Shown: in pieces, positions 7,205-15,652 of the stretch
How the letters are laid out: each line of letters begins with the position of its first letter
How positions within the stretch are numbered: position 1 is the first letter of the stretch
Origin: Deltaproteobacteria bacterium
Lineage (GTDB): Bacteria > Desulfobacterota_B > Binatia > UBA9968
NCBI GenBank assembly: GCA_005879255.1
Contig: VBKY01000028.1
Coordinates: forward strand, 8,428 to 47,074
Direction of reading: 5' to 3'
DNA length: 38,647 bases
Notes under the pieces: generated by a model
What the model saw: the letters and a program-made list of their open reading frames with translations, nothing else
Database searches by the model: none
What the model was told of the DNA's origin: nothing
Translations under genes and position numbers: made by a program

Positions 7205-8173
7205 ATGGCCGTCACGAAACCTATAAAAGGCGTCATCGGCGCTTGTTTGACTCCGTTCGATGACAACGACCGGGTGAACTATCAAGCGCTCGAAAAGGAA
7301 ATCGATTTCCTGATAACGGATTGCGATGCGGTTACCATCGCGGCCGTGGAGGCTGCGGAATACACGATGCTGGCGCGCGACGAACGCAAGGAATTACTGA
7401 AAGTCGCGACAGAAATGGTCGGCAAGCGTGTGCCGGTTATTCTCGGATGCTCGAGCCCCTCGCCTCGAGAAGTCCTCGATCTTGCTGACTACGCAGCTAC
7501 AGTCGGCGGTGATTTCGTCCAAGTCTTGATGCCGCTTCGCCCGTGGGGCGGCCAGCCGACGATCGCCGAGCTGATGGAGTTTTATACTCAGGTGGCCTCT
7601 GCGAGCCCGCTGCCCGTGGTCTGCTATCACAATCCCGGCCCGGGGGCCGATCCGCCACAGGATGCTTTCGTGAAAATCAGCGAAATCGACAATATTCGAT
7701 ACTTCAAGGAGAGCTCGCGGGACATTACGAAAATTTCTCGACTAATCGAGCAGATCGATCTCGCTGGTCGCGGACATTACTTCACTACGATGCAGCCGCT
7801 GCTGGTGACGTTGATGCTCGGCGGCTCGGGAGCGACGATGCCGCCGCCTGGGACGCGGATCGGCGCGCAAATCGTCAAAGCGTTCAGGGCAGGGAACTTG
7901 GAGACGGCGCGATTCTGGGCGCGTTGCTATGCGCTCTTCCCCGGAAAGTGGGCGGCATACGGCCTTCCGCCGGTGATGAAATCGGCGATGAAGCATTTCG
8001 GTGTGGACATCGGCAATCCTTGCCGGCCCTACGCACCAGTGAGCCCTCGCGACCACGCACAGATCGGCCAGTTCCTGCGGCAGGTCGGCTTGATCGGTGA
8101 AGCCGGGCCGACGCCTCAGGCCTTGCTCGACGCCCAGGATACTCTCCGGCAGGAAGATACCTTCCTCCGTTAA
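7205..8173 (+). CDS. Dihydrodipicolinate synthase (DapA) family aldolase/lyase
   Basis: This is a class I aldolase of the DapA/NAL family, 322 residues, with the Schiff-base lysine K168 in YFKESS and the general acid-base tyrosine Y141 in VVCYHNPG. The GTTGE-like loop is changed to AVEAAEY (about residues 48-53), so it is unlikely to make dihydrodipicolinate; such variants usually act in catabolism on 2-oxo acids. The C-terminal helices are typical. It starts 5 nt after the cyclase stop and is third in the cassette. A plausible role is cleavage or hydration of a keto acid released by the preceding enzymes (inference). Confidence 0.9.
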   Translation: MAVTKPIKGVIGACLTPFDDNDRVNYQALEKEIDFLITDCDAVTIAAVEAAEYTMLARDERKELLKVATEMVGKRVPVILGCSSPSPREVLDLADYAATVGGDFVQVLMPLRPWGGQPTIAELMEFYTQVASASPLPVVCYHNPGPGADPPQDAFVKISEIDNIRYFKESSRDITKISRLIEQIDLAGRGHYFTTMQPLLVTLMLGGSGATMPPPGTRIGAQIVKAFRAGNLETARFWARCYALFPGKWAAYGLPPVMKSAMKHFGVDIGNPCRPYAPVSPRDHAQIGQFLRQVGLIGEAGPTPQALLDAQDTLRQEDTFLR

Positions 8174-8244
8174 ACGATTCAAAAAGTGGTGAGTTCAATG
8201 CTTTGCTCGACGTCGGCGGCGCGCGCTGATCGAGGAGTAATTTT

Positions 8245-8436
8245 ATGGAATGGATCAAGGATCTCTCGGATAAATTGATCATACGGTTCTTGCGGGTCAC
8301 CTCGAGGTTCGGCAAAGAGCTCACCGAAGACGGAGCTAAGGAACAGGTACTTTGGCGCGAGCAACGGGTTAAGAATCTTCAGAGTTTGTCGCTGCGCTCG
8401 CGCCAACGATTCAGCGGCCGCGATAAATCAGCATAG
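8245..8436 (+). CDS. Small basic protein of unknown function in the diiron/SQR cassette
   Basis: A 63-residue ORF with an excellent ribosome site (GAGGAG, 7 nt before the ATG) sits 71 nt after the DapA-like gene and 12 nt before the SQR-like gene. The sequence is highly charged and probably helical: an amphipathic start MEWIKDLSDKLIIRFLRVTS, then polar KELTEDGAKEQ, ending in an Arg/Lys-rich tail. It has no signal peptide, membrane segment or cysteines. I do not recognise the family. Tight coupling to the flavoprotein suggests a small partner or membrane-attachment subunit, but that is a guess. Confidence 0.65.
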   Translation: MEWIKDLSDKLIIRFLRVTSRFGKELTEDGAKEQVLWREQRVKNLQSLSLRSRQRFSGRDKSA

Positions 8437-8448
8437 TCGATCGGTCAA

Positions 8449-9606
8449 ATGCAACTACTATCTAAACGAAAACGGATCGTCATTTTAGGCGGTGGCTGTG
8501 GCGGAGTGGTTGCCGCAACTCACCTGGGACGCAAGCTGGGTGCGGATCATGACGTAATCTTGATCGACCGGCGCGCCGATCATATTTTCATGCCGGCGTT
8601 TCTTTTCATCATGCTTGGCGAACGTCAGCCGCGCGATATCAGTCGCAGCCTAAAGCATTTAGAAAAGCGCAACGTCCAAGTGTTTCAATCAGAAATCTTC
8701 GGCGTCGATCCAACCCGTCAAGAAGTATCCGTGCAGAATGGGAAGGTCCGTTACGACTGCCTGATCGTGTCGCTTGGACTCCAGACCAGACCTGACCTGG
8801 TGCCCGGATTTGCTGAATCTTCGCAGCATCCCTGGGAGATGGAATCGGCGGTTCGCTTGCGCGAATCACTGGCGACCTTTGGCAGCGGCAGAGTCGTCGT
8901 TGGCGTTCCGCTTGGCCCTTACCGGTGTCCGCCGGCGCCCTACGAGGCACAATGGATGCTCGATGGTTATTTTCGCCAACGGGGAATTCGCGAACACGTC
9001 GAAATCGAATATTTTACTCGGGAGGCCGAGCCGACCGGCGAAGCTCATGATCCAACGGTCTGGATGGATGCTGAGAGCAAACGGCGTGGCATCAAGCAGA
9101 ACTATGAATTCGTTGTGCGTTCCATCGACCCGGAACGCAAAGTCGTTCAGGGCTTGTACAATTACAAAATAGCCTATGACTTGTTGGTCATGGTGCCGCC
9201 GCACCGACCCGCACAGGTGCTCCTCGACAGTGGTTTAGCCGATACGGAAACTGGAATCAGAGTCGATTACGACACGTTACAAACCAAATGGGACAATGTC
9301 TACGCCATCGGCGACTGTGCCGACATGCCGGCCTCGAAAGCCGGCGGCGTCGCACACCAGGAGGCCGACGTGCTCGCCAACAATCTGGCGGTGCAGATCA
9401 CCGGAAAAGGACGACCGGTGGAGCTTTGGTTGCACACTATATGACTGCTCGCTTTCGGCGCTGGACGCGCCGCGGCAAATCGAACCACTTATCCGACCGG
9501 CTGGCCGCCGTTTGGCGTTACTGCTACTCGAACTTGGGGTCCGTCAAGAATGATCTACTGGGCTAAGATCGGTTTCGAGAAATGGTGGCTTTGGCGTTAT
9601 TTCTGA
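8449..9606 (+). CDS. SQR-like FAD oxidoreductase with in-frame TGA at the catalytic-Cys position (selenoprotein candidate)
   Basis: The N-terminus has the FAD dinucleotide motif ILGGGCGGVVAA (12-23); YDCLIVSLG (102-110), YAIGDCADMP (285-294) and GVAHQEADVLANN follow as in sulfide:quinone oxidoreductases. C160 in GPYRCPPAPYE matches the conserved SQR redox cysteine. The frame reaches TGA at 9442-9444 (codon 332) but then stays open for 53 codons, containing LLAFGAGRAA and ending in IYWAKIGFEKWWLWRYF before a TGA at 9604-9606. This is the normal SQR C-terminus. By my alignment with the type I SQR phrase AVCLADFG, codon 332 takes the place of the third redox cysteine. With UGA read as selenocysteine the protein is 385 residues, normal for the family; stopping at 9444 gives 331 residues without the membrane-binding end. 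The alternatives are a nonsense mutation of a TGC/TGT codon or a sequence error. Confidence 0.8.
9456..9472 (+). promoter_or_regulatory. Bacterial SECIS-like hairpin after the in-frame TGA
   Basis: CGGCGC (9456-9461) pairs perfectly with GCGCCG (9467-9472), leaving the 5-nt loop TGGAC (9462-9466). The loop begins 17 nt after the TGA, close to the spacing in the E. coli formate dehydrogenase SECIS. It has a G in its second position, as the bacterial SECIS model asks. A short TTT/AAA pairing could extend the stem below a bulge. In GC-rich sequence such hairpins also arise by chance. Confidence 0.4.
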
Positions 9607-9727
9607 TTGATCTCTTGCCCAGACGGCGACTGAAGGGGACGCGCTCAGATCCGCAATAGAAAGACCTGGAGGCGAAAGTTTACATAATATATCTTATCAG
9701 ACGTCGTGGCTGACAGCCTTTAATTGC

Positions 9728-10411
9728 CTACTTAGCCGCAGCCCCCTGCGACTCCTTGGCTTCGAGCTCCGAAAGCTTGATCGCGAGCGGCGAGCCTGGG
9801 TTGTCTTTGAGGTATTCCTTATAAGTGGCGATGGCCGTTTTGGTGTCGCTTAGTTGTTCGGCGCAACGTGCCTTGCCGAGCGCGGCGCTGGATTGCAGCG
9901 CTCCGGCGATTTTTTGCGCGTTGCTATAGTGCTCGATGGCCGTCTGGCACTGGTTCTTCTGCTCCTCGGCGCTTGCCAATGTAAAAAGCGCGATTTGGCG
10001 ATACAAAGTGTTTGGTCTGGTAGCGGTCAACGAGCGTTGGGCCGCACTGATCGCCTTGTCGATGTCCTTGGTCGCTAAATAACTATTGGCCAGATACAAA
10101 TGTGCCAGGACTGCGTAACGCGACCAGCGATAGGTTTGGACTGCCTCGAATGCGGCGATGGCGGCGCGGTATTTCTCGCCTTGGTATAGCGCAAGCGCCT
10201 TGGTGAATTCGTGTGACGCCGCGATATCTTGTTTTGCCTTGAAGATTTGCCAGCCCCAAACAAAGGCAATGATCACGACGGCGGCGGCCGCGGCGGAAAC
10301 TACTACTGTTTTGTGAGTCTGGAAATATTCGAGCGCATTCTCGGTCGCAAGCTGAAACCAGTCCGGTTGGCGCAGTTGTTTTCTGCTAATCCTCCTGCTT
10401 GCGGTCGCCAT
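9728..10411 (-). CDS. TPR-repeat membrane protein (YfgM-like)
   Basis: This 227-residue protein has a basic cytoplasmic N-terminus (about 35 residues) and a single membrane helix, TVVVSAAAAAVVIIAFVWGW (about 35-54). The rest is periplasmic and made of helical TPR-like pairs (AAIAAFEAVQ, AHLYLANSYLATKDIDKAI, ALGKARCAEQ, AIATYKEYLKDNPGS). This arrangement resembles YfgM, an ancillary Sec-translocon protein with periplasmic TPRs, but the class is loose. It lies 84 nt downstream of the bifunctional nuclease gene, at the end of the MoxR-VWA-miaB unit on the minus strand, so co-transcription is possible. Conserved cysteines C154 and C177 could form a disulfide (inference). Confidence 0.75.
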   Translation of the reverse strand: MATASRRISRKQLRQPDWFQLATENALEYFQTHKTVVVSAAAAAVVIIAFVWGWQIFKAKQDIAASHEFTKALALYQGEKYRAAIAAFEAVQTYRWSRYAVLAHLYLANSYLATKDIDKAISAAQRSLTATRPNTLYRQIALFTLASAEEQKNQCQTAIEHYSNAQKIAGALQSSAALGKARCAEQLSDTKTAIATYKEYLKDNPGSPLAIKLSELEAKESQGAAAK

Positions 10412-10495
10412 AAGAAATATTTGAATGCGAGCGGCTAACTAAAACCAACGCCTTGGAGCTATTTTGCTTGTGAGTGGTTGGTAAATAGATCGGGG

Positions 10496-11023
10496 CTACT
10501 GCTTATATTTAAAGTCTTCGGGACCCATCTTTTCAAGAATTTCAGCCCATTTTTCTTTGGAAACGTTAGAAACGTTTTCGACGGAGCTATCAGCGCCTTC
10601 TTCGTTCTGCTGCAATAGGCTCGATGCTTCAAGAACGGCTTTGGCAACATAAATGGGGCTTTTGGTGCGTAGCGCGAGCGCAATCGCATCGCTTGGGCGT
10701 GAATCGATCATCACCTGGCGTCCGGCCAACAGGAGATGCACGGAGGCGTAATAAGTATTTTCTTTGAGCTCAGTAATTTCCACCGATTCGACCGAGCAAC
10801 CGACCTCGCCAAGAATCGTCTTAAGAAGATCATGGGTCATCGGCCGCGCCATTTTGATCCCTTCAATTTCCGTGGCCATGGCTGTGGCTTCCAACAAACC
10901 GATCCAGATCGGCAGATTAAGCTTGTTTTCAGTGTCTTTGAGAATAACTATGGGCGTTTTGGTCACCGGATCGAGCGTCAAACCGCCAACTGACATTTGG
11001 ATGGTATCTTCCCTTTTCGTCAT
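10496..11023 (-). CDS. Bifunctional nuclease family protein (DUF151)
   Basis: This 175-residue protein has the DUF151 (Pfam DNase-RNase, BFN) signature: the domain start VGGLTLDP.TKTPIVILKD, LPIWIGLLEA, ATEIEGIKMARPMTHDLL, and the SRPSDAIALALR motif near residue 110, which is diagnostic. Such proteins were described as nucleases with RNase and DNase activity, and related domains are found fused to UVR motifs. The C-terminal 40 residues are acidic and probably disordered, except a final helix. I chose the ATG at 11023, which overlaps the miaB stop (ATGA) and has AAGGGG about 7 nt upstream; the frame is open to a TTG at 11047. Coupling with miaB suggests shared expression with an RNA-modifying enzyme. 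Confidence 0.9.
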   Translation of the reverse strand: MTKREDTIQMSVGGLTLDPVTKTPIVILKDTENKLNLPIWIGLLEATAMATEIEGIKMARPMTHDLLKTILGEVGCSVESVEITELKENTYYASVHLLLAGRQVMIDSRPSDAIALALRTKSPIYVAKAVLEASSLLQQNEEGADSSVENVSNVSKEKWAEILEKMGPEDFKYKQ

Positions 11024-12387
11024 GCCATGTCCCCTTCCAAGCGGCAATTCAAATCAGACTTATCCCACAAAATCTCGCCAAGCAATGAGTTGGCAGTCGC
11101 ATTGGTTACTGTTACCGGCACCAGCTGACCGATCAGTCTCTCCGGACCTGTGACGTTGACGATCCGGTTGTTGCGCGCGCGGCCCATGAGTTGGCCGTTT
11201 TTCAATTTTGACGACCCGTCCACCAGGATTTCCTCCCGTTCCCCGATACGCTGCCGGTTTTTTTCCAGCGATATTTTTTGTTGCAGCGTCTGCACTCTTC
11301 TTAGACGATCTTTTTTAACGTCTTCAAGAATATCGTCGTCATAAATTTTTGCTGAAATAGTTTGCGGTCGAGGCGAATACATGAACGAGAAGATTTCATC
11401 ATACTCCAGTTGATCGAGCAATTCTAGCGTGCGCTCGAATTCTGCGTCAGTTTCGCCGGGAAAACCGACGATGATGTCGGTAGTGAGCGCAACTTTAGGA
11501 CAGCGCTCGCGCAACCGCTGAATTCGCTCCACATATTCCTGCCGCGTGTAGCCGCGGCGCATGCGGCCCAAGACGGCGTCGGACCCCGACTGAACCGGCA
11601 AATGAAGATGTTCACAAAGATTGTCTAGCGTCGCGAACGCTTCGGTCAATTCGGGCGAAAGATCCTGCGGATGGGAAGTCGTAAAACGGATCCGTCGCAG
11701 TCCTTCAATTGAATCGACGCGGGCCAATAGCTCGGCAAAGCTCAGCTCGCCCGGAGTGAGCTTGCCGTATGAATTAACATTTTGTCCTAAAAGCATCACT
11801 TCAATAACGCCCTGGGCAACCAGCGATTCGATCTCAGCGATGATATTCGCGCTCGGCCGGCTGACTTCGCGTCCGCGCACATGGGGGACGATGCAAAAGC
11901 TGCAGACTTTGTTGCATCCCTGCATGATGGTGACGAAGGCTTTGACTCCATGCACTTGAGTCCGACCGTCGGCGTCTTCCATGTAGCTGGGATCGCGATA
12001 GAACGCGATCTCCACCGGTCGCGCGCGCGACGTTTGCGCTTGATCGACCATTTCCGGAAGCTTGTGAATGTTGTGCGTGCCAAAGACGAGATCGAGGTGC
12101 GGCACGCGCTTGAGAAGATTCTCTCCTTGCTGTTGGGCGACGCAGCCACCGACCCCCATGATCACTCCTTCGCGAGCGTCTTTGAACTCCTTCCAGCTGC
12201 CGAGCGCGCTGTAAACTTTTTGCTCGGCCTTATCCCGCACGGTGCAACTGTTGAGCAAAATCACATCTGCGGCATCGATGCGGTCGGTCTGCACATAACC
12301 CGCCCGGCTCATGACTTGGGCGATCCGTTCCGAATCATATTGATTCATCTGGCAGCCGTAGGTTTGAATGTAAAGCTTTTTTTTCAT
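11020..12387 (-). CDS. miaB: tRNA-2-methylthio-N6-dimethylallyladenosine synthase MiaB
   Basis: This radical-SAM methylthiotransferase adds the 2-methylthio group to i6A37 of tRNAs reading UNN codons. The 455-residue protein has the N-terminal UPF0004 domain with cluster-binding C12 (YGCQMNQYDSE), C48 and C82, then the radical-SAM CxxxCxxC at C158, C162, C165 (GCNKVCSFCIVPHVRGRE). SHPQDLSP, HLPVQSGSD and TDIIVGFPGETD follow, and then a C-terminal TRAM domain (EILVDGSSKLKNGQLMGRARNN). All three iron-sulfur ligands of each cluster are present. The start overlaps the VWA gene stop by 4 nt and the stop overlaps the BFN start by 3 nt, so it is translated as part of an operon. No start ambiguity. 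Confidence 0.97.
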   Translation of the reverse strand: MKKKLYIQTYGCQMNQYDSERIAQVMSRAGYVQTDRIDAADVILLNSCTVRDKAEQKVYSALGSWKEFKDAREGVIMGVGGCVAQQQGENLLKRVPHLDLVFGTHNIHKLPEMVDQAQTSRARPVEIAFYRDPSYMEDADGRTQVHGVKAFVTIMQGCNKVCSFCIVPHVRGREVSRPSANIIAEIESLVAQGVIEVMLLGQNVNSYGKLTPGELSFAELLARVDSIEGLRRIRFTTSHPQDLSPELTEAFATLDNLCEHLHLPVQSGSDAVLGRMRRGYTRQEYVERIQRLRERCPKVALTTDIIVGFPGETDAEFERTLELLDQLEYDEIFSFMYSPRPQTISAKIYDDDILEDVKKDRLRRVQTLQQKISLEKNRQRIGEREEILVDGSSKLKNGQLMGRARNNRIVNVTGPERLIGQLVPVTVTNATANSLLGEILWDKSDLNCRLEGDMA

Positions 12388-13790
12388 GGCACGATTAAAT
12401 CGACTATCTTATACAGCTGGTTGATGCTGCGGCATTCTTCGGCCACGTGGCAATAGGGCACATAGCGCGGCATTTCACTGTCACCGATTCCCCAGGTCAT
12501 GCGGCTTTCGGGATTGAGCCAAATCAACTGCTTGGCTTTCTGTTGGATCTCGCGCAGCACCCAGTCATTGGGGCGGTTATAATTATTGCGGCCATCGCCG
12601 ATGATGAGCACTGTCGTCTTGCCATTCACCGCGGCAAAAAAGTTCTTGTAAAACTGTTCGAAGGCGCGGCCGAAGTTAGAGTGGGAGAAAACATCGATGA
12701 CATCGCCTTTCAAGGCGGCCTCGACGGCGGTTTGAATATCGTTCTCTTCGAAGAGCTTGGTCACTTCGCCGATTTCAGCGACGAACACAAAACTCCGCAC
12801 TTTCGTATAAAGATCCTGAATCGAATAGACAAACTGCAGCATGAAGCGCGAGGCGTTCAGCACGGAATCGGAAATATCGCACAGCACCATCACCTGCGGT
12901 TTAGTTTTCTTGCGCCGGTCGAGTTGGATGTTAAACGGCACGCCGCCATATTGCAGGTTCTTGCGCAGGGTCTTCTTGACATCGAAGCGGCCGCGCGTCG
13001 CTTTTTTGCGCCTGACAGAAAGGCGGTTTTTCAGCCGCTGCGCCAGTCGCGCCACGGCATCGTTCATGCGCCGGATATCATCCTCAGTGTAGAACGCAAA
13101 GCTCTTATCGGCCAAGGAGCTTCGCTGAGAGGAATCCCTGGGCTCGAAGCCTTTCTTTCGCTGCTCTTGCTGGATGATTTCGCGCAGGAGGCGATTTAGG
13201 TCTCGCATGCGCTCGTCCAGGTAGCGCATGACTTTTTGCAAGTCTTCGCCGGTTTCACCGAGCATCTGCAGCATCGCTTTGAAGCGCTCGATCTCGCTCT
13301 GCGTACGATCGAGCTGCAACCGCGCTGCCATGCGGGTATAGGGCGTAAAACGAAAACTGTCCGGCGTGCCGTTTTCTATCTCTTGCTGCATGGCCTCTCT
13401 GAGCAACCGCTCGAGCTCGCCGCGATTATTGCCAAGGAGCGCCTTGCTAAGCTCCGAGAGGTCTCCTTCCATTTCCTTCAGAAGCCGTTGGATTTGGTCG
13501 AGCATGTCTTGGAACTGCTCCGGGGTGAGCCCGAGTTCTTCCATGATGCGGCGGTCGAGGGCGTCTAGGGCTTGGCCGATGCCCAGAAAATAAAAATCGA
13601 AGAGTTCGTCGAACGGCTTCAAGTCGCCGGCGCGTTTGACCAAAGTTGTGCGCAGGGCGTTGCGAAAAAGCAAAGGATCGCCAATGCCGATCAACTCAAG
13701 GGCACGAAAAGCATCCATGTTTTCAGAGAGCGACACACGGATCCCATTGCGTCTCAAGACACCGGCAAATTCGATAATGCGCTCTTCCAT
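12384..13790 (-). CDS. VWA domain protein (CoxE-like), partner of MoxR ATPase
   Basis: This 468-residue protein contains a long helical N-terminal region (1-260) with many Glu/Arg/Gln heptads (IEELGLTPEQFQDML, QRLLKEMEGDL, EQRKKGFEP), then a von Willebrand A domain. The metal-site MIDAS sequence D305-x-S307-x-S309 appears in VLCDISDSV, with IIGDGRNN near 400 as the later strand. This is the CoxE family, which works with MoxR-type AAA ATPases as a chaperone-like pair that inserts metals or activates large enzymes. Here the MoxR gene is immediately upstream (27 nt). No CO dehydrogenase genes are in the window, so the client is unknown. Confidence 0.88.
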   Translation of the reverse strand: MEERIIEFAGVLRRNGIRVSLSENMDAFRALELIGIGDPLLFRNALRTTLVKRAGDLKPFDELFDFYFLGIGQALDALDRRIMEELGLTPEQFQDMLDQIQRLLKEMEGDLSELSKALLGNNRGELERLLREAMQQEIENGTPDSFRFTPYTRMAARLQLDRTQSEIERFKAMLQMLGETGEDLQKVMRYLDERMRDLNRLLREIIQQEQRKKGFEPRDSSQRSSLADKSFAFYTEDDIRRMNDAVARLAQRLKNRLSVRRKKATRGRFDVKKTLRKNLQYGGVPFNIQLDRRKKTKPQVMVLCDISDSVLNASRFMLQFVYSIQDLYTKVRSFVFVAEIGEVTKLFEENDIQTAVEAALKGDVIDVFSHSNFGRAFEQFYKNFFAAVNGKTTVLIIGDGRNNYNRPNDWVLREIQQKAKQLIWLNPESRMTWGIGDSEMPRYVPYCHVAEECRSINQLYKIVDLIVP

Positions 13791-13817
13791 CGACGAATCC
13801 GTTCAGGGGAGTTTTGT

Positions 13818-14780
13818 TTAGTGCAGATGATCCTTTTCACTGCCGCCGGCGGCCGCAGGTCGCTGCGCCTGCTTCTCTGCGAGGTAGGCTTTGAGCTCCT
13901 GATGGGCCTTGCGGATGTCGGCTTCGTATTTCATCAACGTGGAGAGAGTTTGTTCCACCAACTCATTGTCCAACTGTTTGATATTGAGCAATGTCAGTGC
14001 CCGCACCCAATCGAGAGTTTCGCTGATACTCGGTGTTTTCTTTAAATCGAGCTTACGCATACGTTGAAGCAATCGAACCACTTCCTGCGCCAACTGATGG
14101 CCGACGCCCGGAACTTTGAGCTTGATAATCTCCATTTCTCGATCGGAGTCGGGAAAATCCAAATAAAGATGCAGGCAGCGACGCTTTAGGGCGTCCGACA
14201 TTTCGCGACTATTATTGCTGGTCAGAACCACCAGCGGGAGATGCTTCGCCTTGAGGGTACCGATTTCCGGCACCGAGATCTGAAAGTCGCTCAGTATTTC
14301 CAGTAAAAACGCTTCGAACTCGGCATCGGATTTGTCGACTTCGTCGATCAAAAGAACGCTCCGCTTGTCCGACAGCAACGCCCGCATCAACGGCCGCGGC
14401 AAAAGAAACCGGTCGGAGAAAAACACGCCGTCTTGTTTGGCGACGCAGTCGACGGCTTCCTGCAGAGTCTGGGATCCCTTTAGAATCTCGCCAATTTTGT
14501 CCTTGAGAATTTGCGTGTACAGAAGCTGTTTGGCGTATTCCCACTCGTAAAGGGCCTTGGCCTCGTCGAGACCTTCATAACATTGCAAGCGTATGAGCTC
14601 CATCCCAAGCGCGTCAGCGAGCACTTTGCCCAACTCCGTCTTGCCTACGCCTGCCGGCCCTTCCACAAGAATCGGCTTTTGCAGCGTCGTGCCGAGATAA
14701 ACTACCGTCGCGACGTTCTGGTTGCAGATATATTTTTGCTTGCCGAGCCCTGCGATCACATCATCGACTGATCGAAACAT
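13818..14780 (-). CDS. MoxR-type AAA+ ATPase
   Basis: AAA+ ATPase of the MoxR group, 320 residues. Walker A is GPAGVGKTE (41-49), Walker B LLIDEVDKSD, and sensor 1 is VVLTSNNSRE. The arginine finger region is ALKRRCLHLYLDFPD. The C-terminal region has the helical lid and an EKQAQRPAAAGG tail. MoxR ATPases with a VWA partner remodel or activate client complexes. It precedes the VWA gene by 27 nt, the usual MoxR-CoxE order. The frame is open to a start at 14882, but the ATG at 14780, with AAAGGA 5 nt upstream, begins at the natural N-terminus (MFRSVDDVIAGL). Confidence 0.92.
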   Translation of the reverse strand: MFRSVDDVIAGLGKQKYICNQNVATVVYLGTTLQKPILVEGPAGVGKTELGKVLADALGMELIRLQCYEGLDEAKALYEWEYAKQLLYTQILKDKIGEILKGSQTLQEAVDCVAKQDGVFFSDRFLLPRPLMRALLSDKRSVLLIDEVDKSDAEFEAFLLEILSDFQISVPEIGTLKAKHLPLVVLTSNNSREMSDALKRRCLHLYLDFPDSDREMEIIKLKVPGVGHQLAQEVVRLLQRMRKLDLKKTPSISETLDWVRALTLLNIKQLDNELVEQTLSTLMKYEADIRKAHQELKAYLAEKQAQRPAAAGGSEKDHLH

Positions 14781-14887
14781 AGCCGTCCTTTCCGATTTAT
14801 CGAAGCTAACACAAAGAATTCCCGACGACAAATCAGCGTACCGGCGCAAGTTTGCACAACCTTTGCGCTTTCTGTAAATCATAAAGC

Positions 14888-15652
14888 GTGTGCACCTTGG
14901 CGCTCTATTTTCGCATGTTTGAAAACTATCCGCTGATCATCGCGGCCAATCGGGACGAGCATTACGACCGTCCATCGGCGCCGCCCGCGTTGCTAAATAC
15001 CCAGCCGAAGATCATTGTCGGTCGGGATCTCCGAGCGGGTGGGACCTGGTTAGGCGTAAATGAAACCGGCTTGATTGCCGGCGTTCTTAATCGCCGACTG
15101 GATAGCCAGCAAGGAATCTCATCCGGCGTTCGATCCCGCGGCTTGCTGTGCATGGACGTACTCAAAATGGAATCTGTCGCAGCAGCAAATGCGTTTCTTC
15201 AAAAGCATGAATCCCATTACAACCCTTTTACGCTACTCTTTGCCGACAGATACGAAGCCTACGTTTCATACAACGATGAACAAAGAATTGTCACCCAGAA
15301 ACTGAAATCCGGCCTTCACGTTTTCAGCAGCGCCGCCGAGTTCGAAATGCATTCGACAAAAGCCGATCGCGCTTACACGCTGTTCGCTAAACTTTCGGCG
15401 CGAGTGCGGCCGACGAACGGTAAAGCATCGAAACCGATTGCGGCGTTGCAAACGGTGCTTGCGGACCATTCCCTGCGCGCGGATTCGGATGACCCCGGTG
15501 ACGCGATCTGCGTGCATCGCCAGACTTCCGGAACCGTTTCCTCAAGCATCATTTATTTCTCTGAAGGCGAATCTCGCTTTCATACTGCTTTTTGTCCCGG
15601 TGCGCCGTGCCGTAATTCTTTTGGCGATGTGCTGGCACTCGACGTCCGGTGA
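14888..15652 (+). CDS. NRDE/TANGO2 family protein
   Basis: NRDE protein, 254 residues, homologous to eukaryotic TANGO2. The GTG start is followed by C2 (MCTLALYFRMF), which in this Ntn-hydrolase-like fold is the candidate nucleophile; IIAANRDEHYDRPSAPP holds the NRDE motif (22-25) that names the family. LRAGGTWLGVN and GLIAGVLNRR follow at about 50-70. The C-terminus has CRNSFGDVLALDVR. Function in bacteria is unsettled; TANGO2-type proteins have been tied to haem handling. The gene is divergent from the MoxR operon (about 107 nt between starts) and its stop overlaps the next gene by 4 nt. Confidence 0.88.
   Translation: MCTLALYFRMFENYPLIIAANRDEHYDRPSAPPALLNTQPKIIVGRDLRAGGTWLGVNETGLIAGVLNRRLDSQQGISSGVRSRGLLCMDVLKMESVAAANAFLQKHESHYNPFTLLFADRYEAYVSYNDEQRIVTQKLKSGLHVFSSAAEFEMHSTKADRAYTLFAKLSARVRPTNGKASKPIAALQTVLADHSLRADSDDPGDAICVHRQTSGTVSSSIIYFSEGESRFHTAFCPGAPCRNSFGDVLALDVR

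Noticed and set aside
7543..8100. 185-codon frame inside the DapA-like gene
   Set aside because: Arg-rich shadow of a conserved gene; no ribosome site.
9445..9606. Frames +1 and +2 after the TGA as the true C-terminus of the SQR-like gene (frameshift rather than TGA readthrough)
   Set aside because: Only the original frame gives the family ending (AKIGFEKWWLWRYF); the other frames have no SQR-like sequence.
12447..13199. 250-codon plus-strand frame inside the VWA gene
   Set aside because: It is antisense to a gene with clear VWA, MoxR-partner and operon evidence; its translation is repetitive and without a family.
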